Shown here: positions 6,750-16,210 of the stretch, piece after piece
Layout: every line of letters begins with the position of its first letter
Position numbering within the stretch: position 1 is the stretch's first letter
DNA from: Candidatus Pelagibacter communis
GTDB lineage: Bacteria; Pseudomonadota; Alphaproteobacteria; Pelagibacterales; Pelagibacteraceae
Length of the DNA stretch: 64,000 bases
Direction of reading: 5' to 3'
Assembly (NCBI RefSeq): GCF_001180025.1
Contig: NZ_CVSK01000048.1
Span: 1-64,000, forward strand
Translations under genes and position numbers: made by a program
Notes under the pieces: model-generated
Told to the model about the DNA's origin: nothing
What the model saw: only the letters and a program-made list of their open reading frames with translations
Databases searched by the model: none

Positions 6750-8192
6750 ATGAAAGTTACAGTAGAAAATAAAAAGGGATTAAATAAAGACCTTAAAATT
6801 TTTATCGATAAAGAGACAATGAACTCTTATATGGATGAAAAATATGAGGAGATAAAAGGTAGTGTAAATCTTAAAGGATTTAGACCAGGCAAAGTTCCAA
6901 AAGAAATTTTAAAGAGACAATTTGGTAAAGCAGTTTTTGGAGAAGTTTTAGATAAAGTTTTAAAAGAAACATCTACAAAAGCACTTGAAGAAAAAAAAAT
7001 TAAACCAGCTGGTCAACCAAAGCTTGACTTAAAGACATACGGTGAAGATAAAGATCTTGAGTATGTTTTATCAGTCACGGAGTTACCAAAAGTAGAAATT
7101 AAATCTTTAGAAAATATTAAATTTGACGAATACACTGTTAAAATTGATGAGAGTGAAACTGATAAAAGAATAAAAGAAATAGCAAAAAACCAACCAAATT
7201 TTAAGGAAGTAAGCCCTGATACAAAAGCTAAAAAAGGTGATTTAGTTTCTTTGGATTATAAAGCAACAGTTGATGGCAAGGACTTTAAAGGAAGCGAAGG
7301 AAAGAACACTCAGCTTACTTTAGGTAAAGATTTATTTTTAAAAGGTTTCGACGATCAATTGATTGGAGTTAAAAAAGATGATGAAAAAATTGTAGAAGCA
7401 ACTTTGCCAGAAAATTTTCCTGAAAAAGAATTAGTAAATAAAAAAGCTAAATTTAATTGTAAAATTTTAAGCGTTAAACAATCAGAGGAAGTAAAAATTG
7501 ATGATGATTTTGCAAAAAATTTAGGAGCAAAAGATTTAAAAGATTTAAAGATATTAATTTCAAAACAAATTAATGATGAGTATAAAAATTCTCTAAATCA
7601 GTTATCTAAAAATCAAATTTTAAAAGAAATAGAAAAAATTAAAATAGACGAAGTTCCAGAAAATTTAGTTGAAGAAGAGGTTAAAATTTTATCTCAAGGT
7701 ATGTCAGAAGAAGAAGTAAAGAAAAATAAAAAAAACTTTGAAGAAAAAGCTAAAACAAGAATTAAAACTGGTTTAATTTTAAACGAGTTTGGTGAAAAAA
7801 ATCAAATTAAAGTAACAGAACAAGAGGTTCAGGCTGAAGTGCAAAAACAACTAAGAATGATGCCGGGACAAGAAAAAATGGTTATGGATTTTTACCAAAA
7901 AAACCCATCTGCATTAGCAAGTTTAAGAGGAACCGTATATGAAGAAAAAATTTTAAATTTAATTAAAGAAAAAGGTAAAGCAAATAAGAAAGAAATTTTA
8001 AAAGATGAAGCTGAAAAGATTTTAAAAGAAGCCCATAAGCACGATCATGATCATGACCATAGCCCTGGAGAAGAAAAAAAAGTAACTAAGAAAAAAACAG
8101 GCACAACATCTGAGAAAGAAAAAAAACCTTCAACTAAAAAGGCAAAATCAAAGCCAGCAGCGAAAAAGACAAAAAAAGTTAGCAAAAAGTAA
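6750..8192 (+). CDS. tig: Trigger factor, ribosome-associated chaperone/PPIase
   Basis: Trigger factor docks at the ribosomal exit tunnel and helps nascent chains fold. The ribosome-binding signature GFRPGKVP is at residues 43-50. An FKBP-type prolyl isomerase domain follows (about 155-240, starting GDLVSLDY), then the helical C-terminal arms to about residue 425. Beyond this is a tail of about 55 residues holding a His-Asp repeat ([11 protein letters not shown]) and then a very Lys/Ala/Thr-rich end ([14 protein letters not shown]) that ordinary trigger factors lack; total length 480 compares with about 430-450 usually. It heads a tig-clpP-clpX-lon block typical of proteobacteria. No Shine-Dalgarno sequence is visible in the 10 nt between tRNA-Leu and the ATG. 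Confidence 0.97.
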   Translation: MKVTVENKKGLNKDLKIFIDKETMNSYMDEKYEEIKGSVNLKGFRPGKVPKEILKRQFGKAVFGEVLDKVLKETSTKALEEKKIKPAGQPKLDLKTYGEDKDLEYVLSVTELPKVEIKSLENIKFDEYTVKIDESETDKRIKEIAKNQPNFKEVSPDTKAKKGDLVSLDYKATVDGKDFKGSEGKNTQLTLGKDLFLKGFDDQLIGVKKDDEKIVEATLPENFPEKELVNKKAKFNCKILSVKQSEEVKIDDDFAKNLGAKDLKDLKILISKQINDEYKNSLNQLSKNQILKEIEKIKIDEVPENLVEEEVKILSQGMSEEEVKKNKKNFEEKAKTRIKTGLILNEFGEKNQIKVTEQEVQAEVQKQLRMMPGQEKMVMDFYQKNPSALASLRGTVYEEKILNLIKEKGKANKKEILKDEAEKILKEAHKHDHDHDHSPGEEKKVTKKKTGTTSEKEKKPSTKKAKSKPAAKKTKKVSKK

Positions 8193-8224
8193 TCTCAAGT
8201 TGTATAAGTAGAACGAATCAACTT

Positions 8225-8836
8225 ATGACAACAAAATTATCAGAACATATGAACAATCTTGTACCAATGGTTGTTGAACAATCAAGCAAAGGTGAAAGAG
8301 CTTACGATATTTATTCGAGACTATTAAAAGAAAGAATTATTTTTTTAACAGGTCAAATCAATGACAACGTTGCTTCCTTGGTTACAGCTCAATTATTGTT
8401 TTTAGAAGCCGAAGATCCAAAAAAAGAAATTTATTTATATATTAATAGCCCAGGAGGTCTGGTAACGGCAGGGCTTGGTATTTATGATACAATGCAATAT
8501 GTAAAACCAGATATTTCTACTTTATGTATTGGTCAAGCAGCTTCTATGGGTTCTTTTTTGCTTGCTGCAGGAACTAAAGGAAAAAGATTTTCATTACCAA
8601 ATTCAAGAATTATGGTTCACCAACCATCCGCAGGTTTTCAAGGTCAGGCAACTGATATTGAAATTCATGCTAATGAAGTTTTGTCTTTAAAGAAAAGACT
8701 TAATGAAATTTATTCAAAACATACTGGAAAAAGCGTTGAAGAAATAAAGTCTGCTCTTGAAAGAGATAATTTCATGACAGCAGATGTCGCACAATCTTTT
8801 GGTCTTGTTGACGAAGTAGTAGAAAAAAGATCTTAA
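8225..8836 (+). CDS. clpP: ATP-dependent Clp protease proteolytic subunit ClpP
   Basis: This 203-residue serine peptidase forms the double heptamer ring that degrades proteins unfolded by ClpX. The catalytic triad is visible as S107 (in GQAASMGS), H132 (in MVHQPS) and D181 (in ERDNFM), spaced as in the family. A short N-terminal propeptide before about residue 15 is likely removed by self-processing. It lies 32 bp after tig and 93 bp before clpX, an arrangement typical of proteobacteria. In that second gap a TATAAT at 8889-8894 could serve clpX, but no well-spaced -35 element is seen. Confidence 0.98.
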   Translation: MTTKLSEHMNNLVPMVVEQSSKGERAYDIYSRLLKERIIFLTGQINDNVASLVTAQLLFLEAEDPKKEIYLYINSPGGLVTAGLGIYDTMQYVKPDISTLCIGQAASMGSFLLAAGTKGKRFSLPNSRIMVHQPSAGFQGQATDIEIHANEVLSLKKRLNEIYSKHTGKSVEEIKSALERDNFMTADVAQSFGLVDEVVEKRS

Positions 8837-8929
8837 TACACAATATATTGAGTCATCATTAATCGAAACTTGATTAGTGTGAGTCTTCTATAATAAAGTA
8901 ATTAAATTGATTCGTTATAAAAAAATAAA

Positions 8930-10198
8930 ATGACAACAAATAATAAAAATATTCTTTACTGTTCTTTCTGTGGCAAGAGCCAACATGAAGTAAGAAAGTT
9001 GATTGCTGGTCCAACTGTTTTCATCTGCGATGAATGTGTTGAGCTATGTATGGACATTATAAAAGAGGAGAGCAAAGATACTTTTGTAAAACATCAAGAT
9101 GGCCTTCCTTCTCCGAAGGAAATTTGTTCAGTATTAGATGATTATGTAATTGGTCAAGCTCACGCAAAAAAAGTCTTATCGGTTGCAGTTCATAATCACT
9201 ACAAAAGATTAAATTATGAGAGCAAAACAAGTAAAAATGTTGAGCTATCGAAATCAAATATACTTTTAGTGGGTCCCACAGGTTGTGGAAAAACATTGCT
9301 TGCTCAAACTCTTGCTAGAATTCTAGACGTTCCATTTACAATGGCAGACGCAACCACTCTAACAGAAGCAGGTTATGTTGGAGAGGATGTTGAAAATATT
9401 ATTTTAAAATTATTACAAGCATCTGACTATAATGTTGAAAAAGCTCAAAGAGGAATAGTTTATATTGATGAGGTTGATAAAATAAGCAGAAAATCAGAAA
9501 ACCCATCGATTACAAGAGATGTTTCTGGTGAAGGTGTTCAACAAGCACTTCTTAAAATAATGGAAGGTACAGTTGCAAGTGTTCCGCCTCAAGGAGGTAG
9601 AAAACATCCTCAACAAGAATTTTTACAAGTAGATACTACAAATATTTTGTTTATTTGTGGTGGTGCTTTTGCAGGTCTAGATAAAATTATTTCTCAAAGA
9701 GACAAGGGAACTTCAATTGGTTTTGGTGCAGATGTAAAAAATACTCAAGATAAAAAAACTGGTGAATGGATGAAAGGTTTAGAGCCAGAAGATTTATTAA
9801 AATTTGGATTGATTCCAGAATTTATTGGAAGACTTCCAATGATAGCAACACTTGAAGATTTAGATGAAAAGTCCTTAATAAAGATATTACAAGAACCAAA
9901 AAACTCTTTAACAAAACAATATCAAGAGTTATTTAAATTAGATGGCGCTAAACTAACGTTCAAAGAAAATGCACTAAAAGAAATAGCGCAAAAAGCTATT
10001 AGCAAAAAAACTGGAGCAAGAGGCTTGAGATCAATTCTAGAAAATATTTTGCTGAAAACAATGTATGATCTTCCGAGCCAAGATAATATCGAAGAGGTTA
10101 TTGTTGATGCGGGTGCAGCAAAGGGACAGTCACAACCAATCTTAGTTCATGCAAAAGGTGACAATAAATCTAAGTCAAACAAGACTACAGCGGCTTAA
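8930..10198 (+). CDS. clpX: ATP-dependent Clp protease ATPase subunit ClpX
   Basis: ClpX is the hexameric AAA+ unfoldase that recognises tagged proteins and feeds them to ClpP. The N-terminal zinc-binding domain has C11, C14, C33 and C36. Walker A GPTGCGKT is at residues 115-122, and Walker B (VYIDEVDKI) is near 178-186. The GFGA segment around residue 264 occupies the position of the ClpP-docking loop. The length of 422 residues is normal. The last 20 residues are polar and Lys/Ser/Thr-rich. Confidence 0.98.
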   Translation: MTTNNKNILYCSFCGKSQHEVRKLIAGPTVFICDECVELCMDIIKEESKDTFVKHQDGLPSPKEICSVLDDYVIGQAHAKKVLSVAVHNHYKRLNYESKTSKNVELSKSNILLVGPTGCGKTLLAQTLARILDVPFTMADATTLTEAGYVGEDVENIILKLLQASDYNVEKAQRGIVYIDEVDKISRKSENPSITRDVSGEGVQQALLKIMEGTVASVPPQGGRKHPQQEFLQVDTTNILFICGGAFAGLDKIISQRDKGTSIGFGADVKNTQDKKTGEWMKGLEPEDLLKFGLIPEFIGRLPMIATLEDLDEKSLIKILQEPKNSLTKQYQELFKLDGAKLTFKENALKEIAQKAISKKTGARGLRSILENILLKTMYDLPSQDNIEEVIVDAGAAKGQSQPILVHAKGDNKSKSNKTTAA

Positions 10199-10258
10199 TA
10201 TCCTTAATAAATAGCAAAAACCTATTGCATTATAAAATATAATATCCATATTAAACCT

Positions 10259-12637
10259 ATGGACATTAAAATTTCACTACCGTTGTTACCACTAAGAGAT
10301 ATCGTAGTTTTTCCTAGCATGGTAATTCCTTTGTTTGTAGGAAGAGATAAATCTATTTCAGCTCTTAACGAAGTGATGAAAAAAGATAAAAAAATCATTC
10401 TTGTTACCCAAAAAAATTCAGAAATTGATGATCCTAAGAAAACCGATATTTTTATGTACGGTTGTGAAGGAAGTATTTTACAATTATTAAAGTTACCTGA
10501 TGGAACTGTTAAAGTTTTAGTAGAGGGAATTAAAAGAGTAAAAATTTTAGATTTTAACGATAATGAAAAATTCATAACTTGTGATTATGCCCATTATCAA
10601 GATATTTTGCCAAAAGATGAAGATTTGTTTCCTTTAGCCGCTACCGCTTTAAGAAGATTAGAAAAATTAACCTCAATAAATAAAAAAATTTCTAGTGAAA
10701 CAATTAATACAATTAAGCAATTAAAAGATCCTTCTCAGATTGCTGACAATATTGCATCTCATATAACTGCTACGATTTCAGAAAAACAACAAATTTTTGA
10801 AACTGTCGATGTAAAGAAAAGATTAAATGCCATTATTAAAATAATGGAAAATGAGACGAGTATTATTGGTGTTGAAAAAAGGATAAGAGGTAGAGTTAAA
10901 ACTCAAATGGAAAAAACTCAAAGAGAGTATTATCTAAATGAGCAATTAAAAGCTATTCAAAAAGAACTTGGAGAGATTGAAGACGGCAAGGATGAAACAA
11001 CTAGTTTAAATAAAGCAATTACTAAGGCTAAAATGCCGAAAGAGGTTGAAAAAAAGTGTCTTCAAGAATTAAAAAAATTAAAAAATATGAGTCCAATGTC
11101 TGCAGAGGCTACTGTTGTAAGAAATTATTTAGACTGGATGACCGAACTTCCTTGGTATAAAAAAAGTGAAGTTGATATAGATTTAACCAAAGCTCTAAAT
11201 ATTCTTGATAAAGATCACTTTGGATTGGAAAAAGTAAAAGAGAGAATTATTGAATTTTTAGCAGTTCAAAAAAGAATGGAAAAAATCAAAGGTCCAATTT
11301 TATGTCTGGTGGGTCCTCCAGGAGTTGGAAAAACATCTTTAGGAAAATCAATAGCAAAAGCAACAAATAGAGAATTTGTAAGAATGTCTGTTGGTGGTAT
11401 GAGGGACGAGGCAGAAATAAGAGGACATAGAAGAACATATATTGGATCTCTACCAGGTAAAATTATACAGATGATGAAAAAAGCAGGGACCAAAAATCCA
11501 TTAATTTTGTTAGATGAAATAGATAAAATTGGAAATGATTATAGAGGCGATCCATCTTCAGCTTTGTTAGAAGCATTAGACCCTGAACAGAACACAACAT
11601 TTAATGACCATTATCTAGAAGTTGATTATGATTTATCTGATGTGATGTTTGTAACGACTGCTAATACCTTAAACATTTTACCTCCTTTGTTGGATAGAAT
11701 GGAAGTAATTAGATTAGCAGGTTACACAGAAGACGAAAAAATTAGTATTGCTAATAAATATTTATTACCAAAACAAATTAAAGATAACGGCGTTAAAGAA
11801 AAAGAAATGAAGCTAGATGATCACATTATTAAAGAAGTTATTAGAGGATATACAAAAGAGTCAGGTGTAAGAAATCTTGAAAGAGAAATTTCTAAACTTG
11901 CAAGAAAAGTTGTTAAAAAAATTGTTGCAGGTGAAGAAAAAGAGGTTGAAATAAATAATAAGAATTTATCTGATTTTTTAGGTGTTCCTAAATTTAAGTT
12001 TGGAGAATTAGAAGCTGAAAATAGAGTAGGTATAGTAACAGGACTTGCTTGGACTGAGTATGGTGGAGAAATTTTAAAAATTGAGACTGTTACAATGCCA
12101 GGAAAAGGAAGAATGCAAATCACTGGTAAACTGGGTGATGTTATGCAAGAGTCGGTTAAAGCAGCAAAATCTTTTGTAAGATCAAAATGTTTAGAATATG
12201 GTATCATACCACCGATATTTGAAAAAAAAGATTTCCATATTCACGTTCCTGAAGGAGCAACACCAAAGGATGGTCCATCCGCTGGTATAGGAATGGTAAC
12301 ATCTATCGTCTCATCAATTACCAACATACCTGTAAGAAGAGATGTTGCTATGACTGGTGAAGTAACTTTAACAGGCCAAGTATTACCAATTGGTGGTTTG
12401 AAAGAAAAATTATTAGCAGCACACAGAGCTGGAATAAAAGAAGTTTTAATTCCTAAAGAGAATGAAAAAGATCTAGTGGATATGCCTAAAAAAATTATAG
12501 ACGATATAAAAATTACACCAGTCGAATATGCTGATCAGGTTATAAAAATAGCACTTACAAAAGAACTTAAACCAACAGAGTGGGTTGAGGTCGATATATC
12601 TAAAAAAGACGACAAATCTCAAGCTAGTATTCAATAA
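10259..12637 (+). CDS. lon: ATP-dependent protease Lon
   Basis: Lon is a hexameric AAA+ serine protease that degrades misfolded and short-lived regulatory proteins in the cytosol. The 792-residue product has the N-terminal substrate-binding domain (starting LPLLPLRDIVVFP), the ATPase domain with Walker A GPPGVGKT at residues 352-359, and the C-terminal protease domain with Ser674 (in KDGPSAG) and Lys717 (in GGLKEK), the Ser-Lys dyad. The length is usual for bacterial LonA. In many alphaproteobacteria hupB follows lon; here the two tRNA genes follow directly. Confidence 0.98.
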   Translation: MDIKISLPLLPLRDIVVFPSMVIPLFVGRDKSISALNEVMKKDKKIILVTQKNSEIDDPKKTDIFMYGCEGSILQLLKLPDGTVKVLVEGIKRVKILDFNDNEKFITCDYAHYQDILPKDEDLFPLAATALRRLEKLTSINKKISSETINTIKQLKDPSQIADNIASHITATISEKQQIFETVDVKKRLNAIIKIMENETSIIGVEKRIRGRVKTQMEKTQREYYLNEQLKAIQKELGEIEDGKDETTSLNKAITKAKMPKEVEKKCLQELKKLKNMSPMSAEATVVRNYLDWMTELPWYKKSEVDIDLTKALNILDKDHFGLEKVKERIIEFLAVQKRMEKIKGPILCLVGPPGVGKTSLGKSIAKATNREFVRMSVGGMRDEAEIRGHRRTYIGSLPGKIIQMMKKAGTKNPLILLDEIDKIGNDYRGDPSSALLEALDPEQNTTFNDHYLEVDYDLSDVMFVTTANTLNILPPLLDRMEVIRLAGYTEDEKISIANKYLLPKQIKDNGVKEKEMKLDDHIIKEVIRGYTKESGVRNLEREISKLARKVVKKIVAGEEKEVEINNKNLSDFLGVPKFKFGELEAENRVGIVTGLAWTEYGGEILKIETVTMPGKGRMQITGKLGDVMQESVKAAKSFVRSKCLEYGIIPPIFEKKDFHIHVPEGATPKDGPSAGIGMVTSIVSSITNIPVRRDVAMTGEVTLTGQVLPIGGLKEKLLAAHRAGIKEVLIPKENEKDLVDMPKKIIDDIKITPVEYADQVIKIALTKELKPTEWVEVDISKKDDKSQASIQ

Positions 12638-12644
12638 TAATTAA

Positions 12645-12673
12645 TTTACATTATTTAAGTGTTGATGTAATAA
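12645..12673 (+). promoter_or_regulatory. Candidate sigma-70 promoter for the tRNA-Val/tRNA-Asp pair
   Basis: TTTACA (12645-12650) and TAATAA (12668-12673) are separated by exactly 17 bp, and the predicted start near 12680 lies about 7 nt before the tRNA-Val 5' end. The -10 element is imperfect. The call rests on spacing and position only. Confidence 0.4.
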
Positions 12674-12686
12674 GTAGCCTTGTTTT

Positions 12687-12762
12687 GGGCGGTTAGCTCA
12701 GTTGGTAGAGCATCTCGTTTACACCGAGGGGGTCAAAGGTTCGAGTCCTTTACTGCCCACCA
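12687..12762 (+). tRNA. tRNA-Val (anticodon TAC)
   Basis: A standard cloverleaf is visible: acceptor stem GGGCGGT pairs with ACTGCCC (one G-T pair), the D arm contains AGCTCAGTTGGTAGAGC, the anticodon stem TCTCG/CGAGG encloses TTTACAC with anticodon TAC, and the T arm carries GGTTCGAGTCC. CCA is encoded at 12760-12762. It reads GUN valine codons. Another tRNA gene follows after 12 bp. Confidence 0.97.
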
Positions 12763-12774
12763 AAACAACAAAGT

Positions 12775-12851
12775 GGGGGTGTAGCTCAGTTGGTTAGAGC
12801 GATCGCCTGTCACGCGATAGGTCGAGGGTTCGAGTCCCTTCACTCCCGCCA
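12775..12851 (+). tRNA. tRNA-Asp (anticodon GTC)
   Basis: The acceptor stem GGGGGTG pairs with CACTCCC (one G-T pair), the anticodon stem ATCGC/GCGAT encloses CTGTCAC with anticodon GTC, and the T arm has the usual GGTTCGAGTCCC. The discriminator is G, an aspartate identity element, and CCA is encoded at 12849-12851. It is paired with tRNA-Val, and the 87-bp gap to nuoA contains no further gene. Confidence 0.97.
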
Positions 12852-12938
12852 CTTTTTCGCATTTTTTAATGTTAATATTAATAAAAATGTGACGTATCAG
12901 CCCTTCAACAACAGATAAAAACTGATATATAGACTTCC

Positions 12939-13307
12939 ATGTTATCTGATTTTTTAAAAGATTACTTACCAATAATAATATTTTTAGTATTAGCTCTCGG
13001 GTTAAGTTGTGCTTTTGTGGTTGTAAACTTTATTCTTTCACCAAAAAAACCTGATCCTGAAAAACTTTCAGCTTATGAGTGCGGTTTTGAACCTTTCGAG
13101 GATTCAAGAATGGAATTTGATGTGAGATTTTATTTAGTAGCAATTCTATTTATTATTTTTGATTTAGAGATAGCATTTTTATTTCCATGGGCAATATCTC
13201 TTGGAAATATTGGATTATTAGGTTTTTCATCAATGATGATTTTTTTGTTCATACTTACAATAGGTTTTATTTATGAATGGAAAAAAGGCGCTTTAGACTG
13301 GGAATAA
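12939..13307 (+). CDS. nuoA: NADH-quinone oxidoreductase subunit A
   Basis: NuoA is a small membrane subunit of respiratory complex I, near the junction of the membrane and peripheral arms. The 122-residue product has three membrane helices and the conserved loop [23 protein letters not shown] (about residues 42-64), which is near the quinone site. It opens the 14-gene nuoA-N operon. In the 87 bp upstream, TTCAAC (12904-12909) and TATATA (12926-12931) are 16 bp apart and would give a nearly leaderless transcript; this promoter guess is weak. Confidence 0.97.
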   Translation: MLSDFLKDYLPIIIFLVLALGLSCAFVVVNFILSPKKPDPEKLSAYECGFEPFEDSRMEFDVRFYLVAILFIIFDLEIAFLFPWAISLGNIGLLGFSSMMIFLFILTIGFIYEWKKGALDWE

Positions 13308-13322
13308 AAATTATAAATCACA

Positions 13323-13838
13323 ATGAATAATAAAATAGATCAAGTTCCTGAGGAATTTAAACAACTTGCAGAGGATTTTAGTAAGAATGGTTTTATAACA
13401 ACCTCTCTTGATAATTTAATTAACTGGTCAAGATCAGGATCACTTCATTGGATGACCTTTGGTTTAGCTTGTTGTGCTGTTGAAATGATGCAAACAGCTA
13501 TGCCAAGATATGATTTAGAAAGATTTGGAGCTGCTCCACGAGGTTCCCCAAGACAATCAGATGTAATGATAGTTGCAGGAACTTTGACAAATAAAATGGC
13601 GCCTGCTTTAAGAAAAGTTTATGACCAGATGCCTGAACCAAGATATGTGATTTCAATGGGTAGTTGCGCAAATGGAGGTGGTTATTACCATTATTCATAT
13701 TCAGTTGTAAGAGGTTGTGATCGAATTGTTCCTGTAGATGTTTACGTACCAGGATGTCCTCCATCAGCAGAGGCGCTGCTGTATGGAATACTTCAATTAC
13801 AAAAAAAAATTAGGAAAAAAGGATCTTTTATTAGATAG
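13323..13838 (+). CDS. nuoB: NADH-quinone oxidoreductase subunit B
   Basis: NuoB carries the terminal 4Fe-4S cluster N2 that passes electrons to quinone. The cluster ligands are visible as the tandem C50-C51 (in [10 protein letters not shown]), C115 (in MGSCANGGG) and C145 (in VPGCPPSAE). The 171-residue length is normal, and it lies 15 bp after nuoA and 2 bp before nuoC. Confidence 0.98.
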   Translation: MNNKIDQVPEEFKQLAEDFSKNGFITTSLDNLINWSRSGSLHWMTFGLACCAVEMMQTAMPRYDLERFGAAPRGSPRQSDVMIVAGTLTNKMAPALRKVYDQMPEPRYVISMGSCANGGGYYHYSYSVVRGCDRIVPVDVYVPGCPPSAEALLYGILQLQKKIRKKGSFIR

Positions 13839-13840
13839 TT

Positions 13841-14446
13841 ATGAAAAATTTAGAAGATTTAGAAAAAAAAATTAATTCTGAGTTAACTACCAAAATTAAC
13901 AATACAGAAATAAAACATAATCAAATATATATTGAAACAGATAAAGAAGACTTTATTGATGTTGCTATATTTTTAAAAACTAATCAAGATACTAAATTTA
14001 GGCAACTAATAGATATAACAGTTGTTGATTATCCTGAACAAAATCAAAGATTTGAAGTAATATACCTTTTTTTAAGTCATGAATTTAATCAAAGATTAAT
14101 TGTAAAATATTTAATTGCTGAAAACGAAGTTATTCCATCATTAACTAGTATTTTTCCATCAGCAAACTGGATGGAGAGAGAAGTATTTGATATGTATGGC
14201 GTATCTTTTAAGAATCATCCAGATTTAAGAAGAATACTAACTGATTATGGATTTGAAGGTCACCCATTAAGAAAAGATTTTCCATTAACGGGTCACTCAG
14301 AAGTCAGATATAGCGAAGATCAAAAAAAAGTAATTAGTGAACCAGTCAAGCTTGAGCAAAATTATAGAAATTTCGATTACGAAAGTCCTTGGGAAGGAAC
14401 AAAATACATTAAAGAAGAAATTGAGAGTAATGACAAAAAAAATTAA
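13841..14446 (+). CDS. nuoC: NADH-quinone oxidoreductase subunit C
   Basis: NuoC (30-kDa subunit) is part of the connecting module of the peripheral arm. The family signature is visible around residues 105-145: [14 protein letters not shown], then [24 protein letters not shown]. It is a separate gene here, not fused to nuoD as in enterobacteria. The end of the gene overlaps the nuoD start by 17 bp. Confidence 0.97.
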   Translation: MKNLEDLEKKINSELTTKINNTEIKHNQIYIETDKEDFIDVAIFLKTNQDTKFRQLIDITVVDYPEQNQRFEVIYLFLSHEFNQRLIVKYLIAENEVIPSLTSIFPSANWMEREVFDMYGVSFKNHPDLRRILTDYGFEGHPLRKDFPLTGHSEVRYSEDQKKVISEPVKLEQNYRNFDYESPWEGTKYIKEEIESNDKKN

Positions 14447-15605
14447 AAATTTAAATTTAAATTTTGGACCACAGCATCCTGCAGCCCATGGTGTGCTTAG
14501 ATTAATTCTTGAGCTTGATGGGGAGGTGGTTGAGAAGGCAGATCCACATATTGGTTTACTTCATAGAGGAACAGAAAAACTTATAGAAAACAAAACCTAT
14601 ATGCAGGCAGTTCCTTATTTTGATCGTTTAGATTATGTAGCACCAATGAACCAAGAGCATGCTTTCGCACTAGCTGTTGAAAAAATACTTAAAATAGATG
14701 TCCCAATTAGAGCTCAATACATAAGAGTAATATTTTGCGAAATTGGAAGAATCTTAAGTCATATTTTAAATGTTACAACTCAAGCTCTAGATGTTGGTGC
14801 ACTAACACCTTCTCTTTGGGGCTTTGAAGAAAGAGAAACGTTAATGACATTTTATGAGAGAGCATCAGGATCAAGACTTCATGCAAATTATTTTAGAGCA
14901 GGAGGTGTTCATCAAGATTTGCCAAAAGGTTTAGAGGAAGATATTGCAAAATTTTGTGAAACGTTTCCGAAAATAATTAATGATTTAGAAAGTTTACTAA
15001 CTGATAATAGAATTTTTAAACAAAGAAATGTTGATATTGGTGTAGTGACAAAAGAAGACGCACTAAATTATTCTTTTTCAGGAGTTATGATTAGAGGCTC
15101 AGGTGTTCCATGGGATTTAAGAAAATCTCAACCTTATGACTGCTATGAAAGTTTAGACTTTAAAATTCCAGTTGGAAAAAACGGAGATTGTTACGACAGA
15201 TATTTATGCAGAATTGAAGAAATGAAAGAAAGCGTTTCAATTATCAAACAATGTCTAGCTAAAATGGAAAAAGGTCCAATTAAATCATTAGATGGTAAGA
15301 TTAGCCCTCCACCTAAGGCAGAAATCAAACAATCAATGGAAGCTTTAATACATCATTTTAAACTTTTTACAGAGGGATACAGAGTTCCAAAAGATGAAAT
15401 TTATACAGCTGTTGAGGCGCCAAAAGGAGAATTTGGTGTTTACTTAATATCTGACGGATCAAGTAAACCTTACAAATGTAAAATAAGGGCACCAGGGTTT
15501 TCACATTTGCAATCAATGGATTATCTAATTAAAGGTCATATGTTAGCCGATGTTCCTGCGGTATTAGGTTCTTTGGATATTGTTTTTGGAGAGGTAGACA
15601 GATGA
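14430..15605 (+). CDS. nuoD: NADH-quinone oxidoreductase subunit D
   Basis: NuoD (49-kDa subunit) forms most of the quinone-binding cavity with NuoB. The N-terminal [15 protein letters not shown] motif includes the histidine loop at the quinone site, and the C-terminal half has [19 protein letters not shown] and the closing [13 protein letters not shown]. The frame is open upstream, but ATG 14430 gives the standard N-terminus (391 residues). It overlaps nuoC by 17 bp and nuoE by 4 bp. Confidence 0.97.
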   Translation: MTKKIKNLNLNFGPQHPAAHGVLRLILELDGEVVEKADPHIGLLHRGTEKLIENKTYMQAVPYFDRLDYVAPMNQEHAFALAVEKILKIDVPIRAQYIRVIFCEIGRILSHILNVTTQALDVGALTPSLWGFEERETLMTFYERASGSRLHANYFRAGGVHQDLPKGLEEDIAKFCETFPKIINDLESLLTDNRIFKQRNVDIGVVTKEDALNYSFSGVMIRGSGVPWDLRKSQPYDCYESLDFKIPVGKNGDCYDRYLCRIEEMKESVSIIKQCLAKMEKGPIKSLDGKISPPPKAEIKQSMEALIHHFKLFTEGYRVPKDEIYTAVEAPKGEFGVYLISDGSSKPYKCKIRAPGFSHLQSMDYLIKGHMLADVPAVLGSLDIVFGEVDR

Positions 15606-16210
15606 GTTTAAGAAGACCTGCAAAAGATCAGCCAGAAAGTTTTGAATTCAATGCTTCATCATTGGAAGCTGCAAATGTTATTGTTGCAAAATATCCTAAA
15701 GGTAAACAGCAAAGTGCTGTTATGTCTTTACTTTATATAGCTCAAAAACAAAATAATAATTGGATACCATTATCTGCAATGAAGTACATCGCTAAGTTTT
15801 TAGATATGCCTTATATTAAAGTTTATGAGGTGGCTACTTTTTACTCAATGTATAATTTAGCTCCTGTGGGTAAGTATTTTGTTCAAGTGTGCACAACAAC
15901 ACCTTGTATGATAAGAGGTGCAAATCAATTAGTTGAGGCCTGTAAGGAAAAAATTTCTAAAAATGAATGTGAATTATCTAATGATAAAAGCTGCTCATGG
16001 ATGGAAGTTGAATGTTTAGGTGCATGTGTCAATGCACCAATGATGCAAATTAATGATGACTATTATGAAGATTTAGACAAACAAAAAACTTTAGATATTT
16101 TAGATAAAATTTTAAATAGAGAAACTATAAAACCTGGCTCGTATAGAGGAAGAGTAAATAATGAACCAGAAAATAACAGGAAAACCTTAATGGATTTAAA
16201 AAATGCTTAA
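15602..16210 (+). CDS. nuoE: NADH-quinone oxidoreductase subunit E
   Basis: NuoE (24-kDa subunit) holds the 2Fe-2S cluster N1a in the NADH dehydrogenase module. The cluster cysteines are C97 and C102 (CTTTPC) and C138 and C142 (CLGAC). A thioredoxin-like fold is expected after an N-terminal helical part. Length is 202 residues. Its ATG overlaps the nuoD stop, and its end overlaps nuoF by 8 bp. Confidence 0.97.
   Translation: MSLRRPAKDQPESFEFNASSLEAANVIVAKYPKGKQQSAVMSLLYIAQKQNNNWIPLSAMKYIAKFLDMPYIKVYEVATFYSMYNLAPVGKYFVQVCTTTPCMIRGANQLVEACKEKISKNECELSNDKSCSWMEVECLGACVNAPMMQINDDYYEDLDKQKTLDILDKILNRETIKPGSYRGRVNNEPENNRKTLMDLKNA

Noticed and set aside
8860-8880. Small hairpin in the clpP-clpX gap (TTAATC/GATTAG)
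   Set aside because: Only six pairs, one of them G-T, and no T run follows, so it is neither a convincing terminator nor a convincing regulator.
11821-12207. Minus-strand ORF of 128 codons
   Set aside because: It lies entirely inside lon on the opposite strand and has biased composition without domain features.
12895-12927. Inverted repeat TATCAG/CTGATA before nuoA
   Set aside because: Six pairs around a 21-nt loop is well within chance for AT-rich DNA.
12733-12972. Minus-strand ORF of 79 codons whose product contains GLEPSTYRVTGDRSNQL-type sequence
   Set aside because: It runs antisense through tRNA-Val and tRNA-Asp. This peptide pattern is a well-known artefact of translating tRNA genes on the wrong strand.
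14337-14429. Upstream in-frame extension of nuoD
   Set aside because: It lies inside nuoC and adds residues not found in NuoD; ATG 14430 gives the normal start.
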